A stretch of DNA of 53,757 nt from contig LFRV01000017.1 of assembly GCA_001512485.1 (NCBI GenBank), forward strand, positions 1-53,757, written 5' to 3'. Shown in pieces: positions 43,807 to 51,908 of this stretch (position 1 is its first letter; each line of letters opens with the position of its first letter). Made by a program: the position numbers and the translations under genes. Source of the stretch: Clostridiales bacterium DTU069 (GTDB lineage: Bacteria > Bacillota > Clostridia > DSM-8532). The notes below the pieces were generated by a model, which saw only the letters and a program-made list of their open reading frames with translations, was not told the origin of the DNA and did not search any database.

Positions 43807-43906
43807 GTATCCTCCGGTTCGGGCACTTGCGTGCCGGGCAGTTATAAATTTGTCCTAATATTACTATATGGCCGGGCATAGAATATAATAACCGTAAGTT
43901 GCGTTC

Positions 43907-43935
43907 TTGCGAGTTATATCCGGCTTTGATATAAT
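43907..43935 (+). promoter_or_regulatory. Promoter of the Asp23-DUF5685-J-domain operon
   Basis: TTGCGA (43907-43912), a 17-bp spacer and perfect TATAAT (43930-43935). Confidence 0.65.
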
Positions 43936-44076
43936 AGGATTGCCTTTGTGACTGAATAAATCTGCCATATTAAGAACCAGGCGGAATTGCTTTCTGAAAC
44001 ACTAACTACCGGTTAACCCGTACGGAAATTCAACCATAAAAACATTTAAAATATAAATATTGAAAGAGGTGGCGGT

Positions 44077-44547
44077 ATGTCGGAATCAAAAAAAGGAAAA
44101 AAACCCGAAGCTGAAAAGGAACAGCCGAATTTGGAAGCTGAAAAGGAAGGCATGGGGGAAATTCGCATATCCAGCGATGTTGTCGCTATTATAGCCAGTA
44201 ATGCGGCTCTCGAGGTCCCGGGGATAGCAAACTTCAGCGGCGGAATTGCGGGGAATATTTCACAGGTTCTCGGAAGAAAGAACCCGTTTAAGGGCATTAA
44301 AGTTGATATTACTGAAAACCGCGACGTGAACATTGATCTTCACATCGTAGTTGACTATGGCGTAAGGATTCCCGATGTGGCATGGAAGCTGCAGGAACGT
44401 ATAAAGCAGAGTGTTGAGCAGATGACCGGCCTGCATGTTGAGGAAATCAACATACATGTGCAAGGTGTAAACTTCGAAAAAGACTCAAAAAAGGCTGAAG
44501 CCAAAGCGGAACAGGAAATCGAAGAGAATGAGAACAGCAGCGAATAG
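44077..44547 (+). CDS. Asp23/Gls24 family envelope stress protein
   Basis: Cytoplasmic protein of 156 residues. A highly charged N-terminal tail (about 1-28) precedes the Asp23 domain (IRISSDVVAIIASNAALEVPG, GIKVDITENRDVNIDLHIVV, VAWKLQERIKQSVEQMTGL), and a Glu/Lys-rich tail ends it. Asp23 proteins form membrane-tethered meshes at the envelope. ATG 44077 follows AAAGAGGTGG. First gene of a four-gene run. Confidence 0.9.
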   Translation: MSESKKGKKPEAEKEQPNLEAEKEGMGEIRISSDVVAIIASNAALEVPGIANFSGGIAGNISQVLGRKNPFKGIKVDITENRDVNIDLHIVVDYGVRIPDVAWKLQERIKQSVEQMTGLHVEEINIHVQGVNFEKDSKKAEAKAEQEIEENENSSE

Positions 44548-44558
44548 CCGGGGGTCAT

Positions 44559-45440
44559 ATGTTTGGATATATTACGCCGGATAAACCGGAATTAAAAATT
44601 AAAGAATTTGAAATATTCCGGGGTTATTACTGCGGCGTATGCAGGGCAATCGCAAAACAGGCGGGGCATAGAGGAAGGTTCGTATTAAGCTACGATTCGG
44701 CCTTTTTGGCCTTGCTCCTGGATTCGTTAAACAGCGCTCCTGTTTCGGGGAAACCCGGAAGGTGCCTCATACATCCGCTGAAGAAAAGGTTTATGGTCGA
44801 CTACGGCGATGTACTCGAATTTTCATCAGACATCAACATATTGCTTGCGTACTATAACTTGAAAGATAAATGGCAGGATGAGAAAAAGTTTTTCAGCCCG
44901 CTTGGATTATTGGCGTTAAGAAGAGGGTACAAAAGGGTTAAGAAAAAATATCCGGTTTTGGTCGGGGATATCGAAAAAGGCCTTTCGACGTTGCATGAAC
45001 TGGAACGCAGCAGGTGCGGGCAAATGGACGAAGCATCCGAACCGTTTGCCGGTATAATGCAAAAGGTATTTGAATACCCGGCCGAACCCGATTCCGTAAA
45101 AAAAATCCTTGGATGGATAGGATATAACCTCGGCAAATGGATATATCTTCTGGATGCGTATGATGATATTGAGGATAACATAAAAAGAGGGGCTTATAAC
45201 CCGCTGGTAATTCAATTCCGGTACGGGGAAAACGAGAATGTTGAATCCTTCAGGGAAAGGATTAAAAAAGAGGTTGAATTTATTCTTGTATATTCTCTGA
45301 GCGAGATGGAAAAAGCATTTTCGTTACTGGATGCAAAAAAGAACAAAGGCATACTGGAAAATATCATCTACCGCGGTCTTCTGGAAAAGACGAGGCAGGT
45401 TCTTGAGATGGGAGCAGGTTGCGATGAGAAACCCTTATGA
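44559..45440 (+). CDS. DUF5685 family protein
   Basis: Cytoplasmic protein of 293 residues with the DUF5685 start [18 protein letters not shown] and [19 protein letters not shown]. Further cysteines and a [20 protein letters not shown] motif suggest an all-helical metal-binding or prenyltransferase-like fold, but the activity is unknown. ATG 44559 lies behind GGGGGTC. It overlaps the J-domain gene by 17 bp, so the two are translationally coupled. Confidence 0.85.
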   Translation: MFGYITPDKPELKIKEFEIFRGYYCGVCRAIAKQAGHRGRFVLSYDSAFLALLLDSLNSAPVSGKPGRCLIHPLKKRFMVDYGDVLEFSSDINILLAYYNLKDKWQDEKKFFSPLGLLALRRGYKRVKKKYPVLVGDIEKGLSTLHELERSRCGQMDEASEPFAGIMQKVFEYPAEPDSVKKILGWIGYNLGKWIYLLDAYDDIEDNIKRGAYNPLVIQFRYGENENVESFRERIKKEVEFILVYSLSEMEKAFSLLDAKKNKGILENIIYRGLLEKTRQVLEMGAGCDEKPL

Positions 45441-46062
45441 AGTATTGGGGCTTAAAGAAGGCGCAAGTATAGAAGAAGTAAAAAAGGCTTATCGGGAACT
45501 GGTAAAAAAATACCACCCCGACAGGTACAGGGATAATCCGCTTTCAGACTTGGCCGAAGAAAAGCTCCGTGAAATAAATGAGGCATATGACTATATAATC
45601 AAAAACGTGGGTAACGGACAGCAGCGACAGTCGTACCAGCGAAAGCAGAGTACCAATACAAGCGGATTTACCGGCAGTTATCAGTATGACAGCCAGATGG
45701 TATATCGTATAAAAATGCTGATTCAGAACGGTAACTTCACGCAGGCGCAGCAATTGCTAGATTCAATACAGGTCAGGGACTCGTCATGGTACTACCTTCA
45801 GGGCCTTTTGTTTTTAAGGAGAGGCTGGTACGACAGGGCAAATGTGCTGTTACGCAGGGCTGTTGAAATGGAACCGAACAACCCGGAATACCGTGATGCT
45901 TTAAACCGTGTTAACAGCCAGTATTACGGATACCGCCATAACCCTTATTATTACGGGAGCGGTTATCGGCAAAGCCCTGATATGTGTTCAATATGTACGA
46001 CTCTTTGGTGTGCCGACAGCTTGTGTGAATGCTGTGGGGGCGATTTGATAGGATGTTGCTGA
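45424..46062 (+). CDS. J-domain protein with TPR-like region and Cys-rich tail
   Basis: Protein of 212 residues with an N-terminal J domain ([23 protein letters not shown] at 31-33), which stimulates DnaK-type chaperones. A Gln/Ser-rich linker leads to TPR-like helices (about 95-165, [20 protein letters not shown]). The C-terminus has Tyr-rich stretches and a cysteine cluster [20 protein letters not shown] ending in CC. It is not a full DnaJ. ATG 45424 is internal to the end of the DUF5685 gene. The client is unknown; coupling suggests the DUF5685 protein (inference). Confidence 0.85.
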   Translation: MRNPYEVLGLKEGASIEEVKKAYRELVKKYHPDRYRDNPLSDLAEEKLREINEAYDYIIKNVGNGQQRQSYQRKQSTNTSGFTGSYQYDSQMVYRIKMLIQNGNFTQAQQLLDSIQVRDSSWYYLQGLLFLRRGWYDRANVLLRRAVEMEPNNPEYRDALNRVNSQYYGYRHNPYYYGSGYRQSPDMCSICTTLWCADSLCECCGGDLIGCC

Positions 46063-46099
46063 CGGTAAACATCCGATGAACGACAGGACATGGTGAAAT

Positions 46100-46630
46100 A
46101 TGCGTGAAAAAAGCGGTTTTAAATATTCAAAAAAGATTGCGGTTGCCGGTATTTTAACGGCTTTTTTGGTTGTCGCGCTTATTTTGGAAAATATTCTGCC
46201 GACGGGAAAATTGGGCTTTTATGTTTTTGCCGGCTTTCTTCTGTCCGTTGTTATTATGGAATGCGGGATTTTATTCGGTTGGGCCAGCTTTGCGGTGTCA
46301 TCGCTGCTGGCCGCTCTTGTAGTTCCTGAAAAAACCGCCGTTGTCCCATATGTCCTGTTTTTCGGCATATACTCGCTCGTAAAAAGCCATATTGAAAAAC
46401 TTAACAGAGCTGCTGTCGAACTGGTTTTAAAATTTGTTTTTTTTAATGCGGCGCTTTATTTACTGTGGCAGATTGCGCTAATGCTTATACCGCAAAGGTT
46501 TTTCGATATTCTTCCGGTAGCTGTAATTATTGTTCTTCTTGAAATTTTATTCTTTGTTTATGACTGGATCTTTTCACTATGGATTCAGTTCTACCAGGAA
46601 AAACTGCGCCCCAAAATAAGTCGTGAGTAA
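46100..46630 (+). CDS. Small multi-pass membrane protein, unknown function
   Basis: Protein of 176 residues with about five spans (around 13-35, 38-58, 62-92, 105-128, 135-160). It looks like an ECF-transporter S component or YitT-like small membrane protein, but I recognise no signature. It follows the J-domain gene by 37 bp and is probably the last gene of the Asp23 operon. Confidence 0.7.
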   Translation: MREKSGFKYSKKIAVAGILTAFLVVALILENILPTGKLGFYVFAGFLLSVVIMECGILFGWASFAVSSLLAALVVPEKTAVVPYVLFFGIYSLVKSHIEKLNRAAVELVLKFVFFNAALYLLWQIALMLIPQRFFDILPVAVIIVLLEILFFVYDWIFSLWIQFYQEKLRPKISRE

Positions 46631-46737
46631 CATACATTTCCAAACATGTATTTGCAATGTTAAATTATTATGACAACAATATTAAGTCTTTTTCTGTTCT
46701 ATTACATTTTCCCCCAGAGTATTGTACATATGGATAG

Positions 46738-46753
46738 ATTATGTAAACATAAT
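46738..46753. promoter_or_regulatory. Palindrome ATTATGT-AA-ACATAAT upstream of the amidase
   Basis: A perfect 7-bp inverted repeat with a 2-bp centre, 30 bp before the amidase start. It may be an operator; no clear promoter pair surrounds it. Confidence 0.35.
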
Positions 46754-46785
46754 ATCTGTGAACATATTCAGGGGGTGAAATACTG

Positions 46786-47832
46786 CTGAAGAGGTTTACC
46801 GCAACATTAGTTTTAATACTCTTATTTTTTGGAGTGCTGCCGGTATCAGGACAAAACGCGAATGACTATGTCGAGGCCGATATTAACCTTATCGCGGACG
46901 GTCAAAGCATAACGGCGGAAGAGGGTTTTCTTTCTCAAAATAATGTTATATTGGTCCCATTACATACGCTTGGTTCAATTTTCGGGCCTTCGCTCGAATG
47001 GGAATTTGACGGGTGGAAAATCAGCATACGGTATGAGGATAAAAAGCTTGTCATGTATACTGCGAACCCGAACTGCCTGAACGGGGACAAGCTCTTAACG
47101 CTGCCCGCCAGGCCGACGTTCCGCAACGGAGCGGCGATGGTACCGCTTCGCTATACGGCAGAAGCATTGGGCGCGACAGTATTCTTGAGTCAGGAAACCC
47201 GTTCGGTAATGGTATCGACGACAGGAGAAACGCAGTGGTTTTCGGAAATAAGCCGGGGCAAAACACTGAAAAATGTACATATAAATAAAACGGTTGTTAT
47301 TGATCCCGGCCACGGCGGAAGCAATCCGGGAGCGGTATACGGAAATGTCAAAGAAAAGGATCTTAACCTTAAGGTATCGAAAATACTTAAAGACAAACTG
47401 ACGGATTCCGGGGTTACGGTTTATATGACCAGGATGGACGACAGGGATGTGGGACTGTATACGCGGGCTGATATAGCAAATAAACTCAATGCGGATTTAT
47501 TTGTCAGCATCCATCACAACGCATCGCCGAATACATCCGCCCAGGGAGTAATGACTTTATATTACCCGGCTGCCAATAACAGCGTTTTCAATGGCAAAAA
47601 ATTTGCTCAAATAGTACAGAAACATCTTGTTGATACATTGAAGACAAGAGATTGGGGAATCATACCAAGGCCGAACCTTGTCGTACTGCGTCAAACAAGT
47701 ATGCCTGCCGTTCTCGCGGAGCTCGGATATATGACGAACAAAGCGGAACTGCAGCGCCTGGTTACGGAAGATTTTCAGGAAAAGGCGGCACACGCGTTAT
47801 ATACGGCGGTAATGGAAGCACTCCAACAGTAA
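46786..47832 (+). CDS. Secreted N-acetylmuramoyl-L-alanine amidase, CTG start
   Basis: Cell-wall amidase of about 348 residues that cuts the bond between muramic acid and the stem peptide. A signal peptide (LKRFTATLVLILLFFGVLPV), a copper-amine-oxidase-like N1 domain (about 30-145) and an Amidase_3 zinc domain follow. Zinc ligands and the catalytic glutamate are visible: VIDPGHGG (His), KEKDLNLKV (Glu), SIHHNAS (His) and AELGYMTN (Glu). Without upstream sequence the GTG at 46834 would cut into the signal peptide. In frame behind AGGGGGTGA (46770-46778) there are only CTG 46783, CTG 46786 or ATA 46780, so a non-standard start or sequence error is implied. Confidence 0.88.
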   Translation: MKRFTATLVLILLFFGVLPVSGQNANDYVEADINLIADGQSITAEEGFLSQNNVILVPLHTLGSIFGPSLEWEFDGWKISIRYEDKKLVMYTANPNCLNGDKLLTLPARPTFRNGAAMVPLRYTAEALGATVFLSQETRSVMVSTTGETQWFSEISRGKTLKNVHINKTVVIDPGHGGSNPGAVYGNVKEKDLNLKVSKILKDKLTDSGVTVYMTRMDDRDVGLYTRADIANKLNADLFVSIHHNASPNTSAQGVMTLYYPAANNSVFNGKKFAQIVQKHLVDTLKTRDWGIIPRPNLVVLRQTSMPAVLAELGYMTNKAELQRLVTEDFQEKAAHALYTAVMEALQQ

Positions 47833-47858
47833 AAAGCGGGGAAAACCCGCTTTTTTTT
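47832..47858. terminator. Bidirectional terminator after the amidase
   Basis: AAAAAGCGGG / CCCGCTTTTT stem with loop GAAAA and eight T residues on the plus strand; five T residues follow on the minus strand, so it also serves the converging gene. Confidence 0.9.
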
Positions 47859-47862
47859 AAAA

Positions 47863-48336
47863 TCACTCTGCTGCCGGGCAGTATACAACGGTAAGCTCGA
47901 GATGTTGCGCAAGATCTATCGTTTCGCCTCGATAAGAAGAAAACGTGACTTTAACGTCCTCAGTCCCTACATATAAAGGCTGTACGAGCGTTGTTTCATA
48001 TCCGCCCGATCCAATATTCGGATCCTTTCCGAAACGGTGGGAAAAAATTGTATCACCTGTTCCGCCTTCATTGCGGACGTCGATTAGTCCTCCATCAATG
48101 GGAGCATTATCAATATCCTGAATTGATGCATAAATTTTTGTAATTCTGCTGTTTGCCGGAACAACGAGATCAACAGTGTCCGTAGTGCTGCCTGTATTTG
48201 AAACGGATACCGCTGTACATAATACATCGCAGGAACCATTCCCATTTAATGAAATAATGCATATTAAAGCTAGAATAAAGGCTACAGAAGCAAGTAGTAT
48301 GCTGATTAAGCAAGTACTGTCTTTTACCTTTAACAT
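47863..48336 (-). CDS. Hypothetical exported protein
   Basis: Protein of 157 residues with an uncleaved-looking N-terminal membrane segment (about 9-32, LISILLASVAFILALICIIS) and a beta-rich exported part (SVSNTGSTTDTVDLVVPANS, IDVRNEGGTGDTIFSHRFGK). No family recognised; the repetitive Gly/Thr beta pattern suggests a small sandwich domain. ATG 48336 is preferred behind GGGGCGG; GTG 48342 is too close. It converges with the amidase, sharing a terminator. Confidence 0.7.
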   Translation of the reverse strand: MLKVKDSTCLISILLASVAFILALICIISLNGNGSCDVLCTAVSVSNTGSTTDTVDLVVPANSRITKIYASIQDIDNAPIDGGLIDVRNEGGTGDTIFSHRFGKDPNIGSGGYETTLVQPLYVGTEDVKVTFSSYRGETIDLAQHLELTVVYCPAAE

Positions 48337-48428
48337 AATCACCGCCCCTTTATGTTTTTATTATATTTTATGTTAATTTAATAAAAGTGTTCATGGCAGG
48401 AACGCCTATACTCGCTTCTAAACATTTA

Positions 48429-48457
48429 ATTGATATTTTCCAGATTTTGAAGTATAA
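48429..48457 (+). repeat. Duplicate of the metG promoter (29 bp)
   Basis: Matches 49753-49781 at 27 of 29 positions, including TTGATA, the 17-bp spacer and TATA of the -10. It now points into the amidase-end copy. Confidence 0.8.
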
Positions 48458-48531
48458 AACTGCAACGCCTGGTTAAGGATTATTTTCAGGAAAAGGCAGC
48501 ACACGCGTTATATACGGCGGTAATGGAAGCA
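48458..48531 (+). pseudogene. Duplicated 3' end of the amidase gene
   Basis: Matches 47747-47820 at 69 of 74 positions, in the same orientation. It still encodes LQRLVKDYFQEKAAHALYTA, then VMEA, before running into unrelated codons and a stop. No start or ribosome binding site is present, so it is a gene fragment. Confidence 0.85.
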
Positions 48532-48668
48532 TGGTATTATGGTAAAGGAACTTGGGATTGTAATTTTACGTAAAAACAGAAAATATGCAAAATAAAAGAA
48601 GGATTTTTTAGAAAAATGTAGAATATAATCAATATAAAGACAATATAAAAAGAGTGATATAGGATAAA

Positions 48669-49451
48669 ATGAAAAATAAGATTATTAATTTTTTGGATAT
48701 ATGGCTTTTTACAATTGCTTCAGCAATTTTAATATATTTGGGGTCTTCAGATTGCATAGAGAATTTGGCAAAACATAATATTGTTGGCTCACAAGTTAAC
48801 ATATCTTTATTCAAGAATTTTTCAACAATAGCCGGTATTGTTTTACAGGCCGTATCTATAAGCTATAGATTTAATTTGGCAAAAAATAAAGTAAATAATA
48901 TGAACATGGAAATGGAGGGTCTAATAAAATATTGTAAGGAAACATTTTTGAAATTACTTGAAAATAGGAAGTTAATTAGTCATAATAATATTAACATAAG
49001 GATTTTTACGCCCGAAAAAGCTTTTTGGATGAAACTGGTTTTAAATAAGCTTACTTTTGGTATATATAAAGTGCGAAAGAAATTTAAGATTAAGAATATA
49101 AATGGTCTGGCCGAAAAAGGTAATACAGAAGGTTTGTCTTTCGAAGTGAGTCCCAATCCGGTAGGGCTTGTCGGAAAATGCTATAATGATAAATATGCTG
49201 TATATGATGACAATTTAAAAATAAATAATGCAAATTATGGGCTTTCAAGATATCAGATTAGTAAAACACAAGATTTGGAATTTTGTCTTTGTATACCGCT
49301 ATTTAATAAGGACGATGAGGTAACGTCGATAGTTTCTTTTGACATTCAAAAAAGGATTACAATTGATTCTGCTAAAAAGGGACAATGGATTCATCTGACA
49401 ACTTCTTTCTGCCAAACATTAAGGGATTATGTTCCGGAATTATTTAAGTAA
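48669..49451 (+). CDS. Two-TM protein with a C-terminal GAF-like domain, unknown
   Basis: Protein of 260 residues with two membrane segments (about 8-26, FLDIWLFTIASAILIYLGS; and 50-66, FSTIAGIVLQAVSISYRF). A helical linker (67-100) leads to a cytoplasmic domain of about 160 residues whose end resembles a GAF sensor (NPVGLVGKCYNDKYAVYDDN and FCLCIPLFNKDDEVTSIVSF). AT-rich codon use sets it apart from nearby genes. No enzyme domain is attached. A membrane sensor or effector of a mobile/defence module is possible but unproven. It is 12 bp before a 61-codon gene with a strong ribosome binding site. Confidence 0.75.
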   Translation: MKNKIINFLDIWLFTIASAILIYLGSSDCIENLAKHNIVGSQVNISLFKNFSTIAGIVLQAVSISYRFNLAKNKVNNMNMEMEGLIKYCKETFLKLLENRKLISHNNINIRIFTPEKAFWMKLVLNKLTFGIYKVRKKFKIKNINGLAEKGNTEGLSFEVSPNPVGLVGKCYNDKYAVYDDNLKINNANYGLSRYQISKTQDLEFCLCIPLFNKDDEVTSIVSFDIQKRITIDSAKKGQWIHLTTSFCQTLRDYVPELFK

Positions 49452-49463
49452 AGGAGTAGTAGT

Positions 49464-49649
49464 ATGAAAGTATTAACAAAACGTGTCCCTCGCAGCATTA
49501 GCGACGAAAAGAAAAACGAATTTATGTATGCTATGGGTAGCGCAGCAATAGAAACAACGAGATGCGGCGAAAGGTATGGTTTCCGAAAAACGGAGATATC
49601 AAATGCAAAGGAATGTAAAAAAGAACCGATAATTAAAGAAGAAAAATAA
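49464..49649 (+). CDS. Small hydrophilic protein, partner of the 2TM-GAF gene
   Basis: A 61-residue charged protein (starts MKVLTKRVPRSISDEKKNEF) with two cysteines and a lysine-rich end. No family recognised. AAAGGAG lies 7-8 nt before ATG 49464, and the gene starts 12 bp after the 2TM-GAF stop, so co-expression is very likely. It could be a regulator or small partner; no antitoxin or DNA-binding fold can be claimed. Confidence 0.6.
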   Translation: MKVLTKRVPRSISDEKKNEFMYAMGSAAIETTRCGERYGFRKTEISNAKECKKEPIIKEEK

Positions 49650-49670
49650 TATAATTGACATATGATTACT

Positions 49671-49712
49671 TTTTTTATGATTACTTTAGTTTTAAAGTAG
49701 TAATTTTTATTA
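49671..49712 (+). terminator. Possible terminator of the islet genes
   Basis: ACTTTA-GTTT-TAAAGT forms a short AU-rich stem followed by AGTAATTTTTA. Two further local direct repeats are present: ATGATTACTTT twice (from 49661) and CGTAAACGATGTA twice (49727-49754). The stem is weak. Confidence 0.4.
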
Positions 49713-49754
49713 AGCGTTTTTTTTTCGTAAACGATGTATTCGTAAACGATGTAA

Positions 49755-49783
49755 TTGATATTTTCCATATTTTGAGGTATACT
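49755..49783 (+). promoter_or_regulatory. Promoter of the metG T-box operon
   Basis: TTGATA (49755-49760), a 17-bp spacer and TATACT (49778-49783), about 20 bp before the T-box leader. Confidence 0.7.
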
Positions 49784-49799
49784 AATTCAAAAAAATATA

Positions 49800-50106
49800 C
49801 AATTAAAACGCGATGAAAAGAAGAGTAAGCAGAAATAGCTTTTACAGAGAGCCCGGCAGATGAGAACGGGTAAAGCGAAGGCTGCTGAACATGGTCTTGG
49901 AGCTGCGCACCGAGAAGTTTAACCGGCGTACCGGGAAGTTAGCTTTTAGGCTGCGACGGGTTCTCACGTTATAGGGATAGAGTATCGGTAATTCATATTA
50001 CCCGTACTTGAAGAGGTTCATTTCGCGAGGAATGGATAAACAAGGGTGGTACCACGAAGCAAGGCTCTCGTCCCTGAATACTTTATTCGGGGGTGAGGGC
50101 TTTTTT
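49800..50106 (+). ncRNA. T-box leader controlling metG
   Basis: A T-box riboswitch of about 300 nt that senses uncharged tRNA. The T-box sequence AAGGGTGGTACCACG (50042-50056) is nearly invariant, and AGAGAG near 49840 belongs to stem I. An ATG in GCTGAACATGGTC (49891-49893), on the 3' side of stem I, is the likely methionine specifier, matching the downstream methionyl-tRNA synthetase; AAC (Asn) one frame earlier is less plausible. The terminator is GCTCTCGTCCCTGAATA paired with TATTCGGGGGTGAGGGC (50064-50100) plus six T residues. Uncharged tRNA-Met should favour the antiterminator. Confidence 0.93.
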
Positions 50107-50154
50107 GATGCAAACTTATCAAATTCAAATATTTTTACGGAATGGGGGATAATT

Positions 50155-51780
50155 ATGAAATATATTTTAATAGGAGGCGCTTGGCCTTATGCGAACGGCT
50201 CGCTTCATATCGGCCATATCGCGGGCCTGCTGCCCGGTGATGTTCTTGCAAGATATTACCGCCTGAAAGGAGACGAGGTTTTTTACGTATCGGGAAGCGA
50301 CTGTCACGGTACGCCCGTGACAATCCGGGCAAAACAGGAAGGCAGGACACCGAAGGAAATCAGTGATTATTACCACGATGAATTCTGTTATGTGTTTGAA
50401 AAATTAGGGTTCAGCTATGATTTATACGGCAAGACTTCAGATTATTCACATATAAATTTTGTGACGAATTTTCACAAAAAGCTTTACGAAAGTGAATATA
50501 TTTACGAAAAGACGGCACCCCAGGCTTTTTGCGGGAAATGCCAGAAGGTGCTCACCGATCGTCTGGTTAAAGGCGTATGCCCTGAATGCCGGCTTGAGAC
50601 AAGAGCCGATCAGTGCGATAACTGCGGCTTGGTTTTGGAACCTGAAGCGGTAATTTCACCTTTTTGCTCCGAATGCGGCAGTAAAGTGTTTTTTTTGAAA
50701 ACCAAACAGCTTTATCTTGCGATATCGAAACTTGAGCCTCGGCTGTCGGATTATCTTTCATCGAAAACCCATTGGAGAAAAAACGCGGTTGCTTTTACGA
50801 AAAGATATATTGATGAAGGCCTGAGGGACAGGGCGATTACGAGAAATCTTGACTGGGGCATAGACGTTCCGAAAGAGGGTTACGAGGATAAAAAGATATA
50901 CATCTGGGCTGAAAATGTGCTTGGTTACTTATCTGCAAGCAATTCGTCCACGGAATGCAGGGGAATCGATTTCAGGGAATTATGGGGCGCAAATGCGCGG
51001 CATTATTATGTGCACGGAAAAGATAATATTCCGTTCCATACAATAATACTGCCGGCCTTGCTGCTTGCTCACGGCGAAAACCTGCGCCTGCCCGACGACA
51101 TTATTTCAAGTGAATACCTTACGCTGGAAGGAAGAAAAATTTCAACAAGCCTGAACTGGGCGATATGGGGAAAGGATATTGTTGAGAAGTACAATCCGGA
51201 CTCTTTAAGATATTTCTTTATAGCTAACGGTCCGGAAAAAAGAGATACCGATTTTTCATGGCGCGAATTTGTTGAAAGAAACAACGGCGAACTGGTGGGA
51301 GCATACGGAAATTTTGTAAACAGGACCCTTGCCTTTTTGGTTAAATACAATGACGGCACGATACCACCCGGAATAATTGAAGATGAAATAAAAGAAAGAA
51401 TAGATAATATTTATCCGGAAGTCGGCCGGAAAATTGAAGACGGCCGGTTCAAGGACGCACTTGAGGATATTTTCGATTTTGTCCGGTTCGGTAACAGGTA
51501 CTATGACTCGATGGAGCCGTGGAAGACGAGGTCCGCGGACAAAGATAAGTGCGACAGCACACTTTATAACTGCGTTCAGATTATCGCGAACCTCGCTGTG
51601 TTGTTCCAGCCCTTTTTACCCTTTTCTTCGCAAAAAATAGTCAATTGGCTTAATTTGAACAATGAGTGGAAACCTCAATATGTTAAAGAAGGGCAAAAAG
51701 TCTCAAGTATTTCAATACTGTTTGAAAGGCTTGATAAAAAAGTAATAGAAGAAGAGAGGAGTAAACTTGGCATAATTTAA
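50155..51780 (+). CDS. metG: Methionyl-tRNA synthetase
   Basis: Class I aminoacyl-tRNA synthetase of 541 residues charging tRNA-Met. The HIGH motif is in YANGSLHIGHIAG, with SGSDCHGTPVTIRA, a zinc-knuckle region with cysteine pairs (CGKC, CPEC, CDNC, CSEC) and KMSKS replaced by RKISTS. The C-terminal helical anticodon domain is short and no tRNA-binding extension is fused, unlike the common bacterial enzyme (about 650). This four-cysteine-pair connective insert resembles the archaeal-like type. ATG 50155 follows GGGGGAT. Expression is controlled by the T-box upstream. Confidence 0.93.
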   Translation: MKYILIGGAWPYANGSLHIGHIAGLLPGDVLARYYRLKGDEVFYVSGSDCHGTPVTIRAKQEGRTPKEISDYYHDEFCYVFEKLGFSYDLYGKTSDYSHINFVTNFHKKLYESEYIYEKTAPQAFCGKCQKVLTDRLVKGVCPECRLETRADQCDNCGLVLEPEAVISPFCSECGSKVFFLKTKQLYLAISKLEPRLSDYLSSKTHWRKNAVAFTKRYIDEGLRDRAITRNLDWGIDVPKEGYEDKKIYIWAENVLGYLSASNSSTECRGIDFRELWGANARHYYVHGKDNIPFHTIILPALLLAHGENLRLPDDIISSEYLTLEGRKISTSLNWAIWGKDIVEKYNPDSLRYFFIANGPEKRDTDFSWREFVERNNGELVGAYGNFVNRTLAFLVKYNDGTIPPGIIEDEIKERIDNIYPEVGRKIEDGRFKDALEDIFDFVRFGNRYYDSMEPWKTRSADKDKCDSTLYNCVQIIANLAVLFQPFLPFSSQKIVNWLNLNNEWKPQYVKEGQKVSSISILFERLDKKVIEEERSKLGII

Positions 51781-51908
51781 CGTTTTTTTTACCAAATCTA
51801 ATCATATTCGATATTTTATTTTTTATGGCGATTAAATAAATTATATTATATGGATATTAATGAAGGTGTTGAATGAAAATCCAATAACGAAAAGCGGAGG
51901 TAACGAGT

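Larger units (their letters stand above)
48343..48668. other. 326-bp gap with a duplication scar
   Basis: It contains a copy of the metG promoter (48429-48457) joined directly to a copy of the amidase gene end (48458-48531). After 48531 the sequence becomes very AT-rich. A TATAAT at 48624-48629 could be the -10 for the islet genes; no good -35 is seen. Confidence 0.6.
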
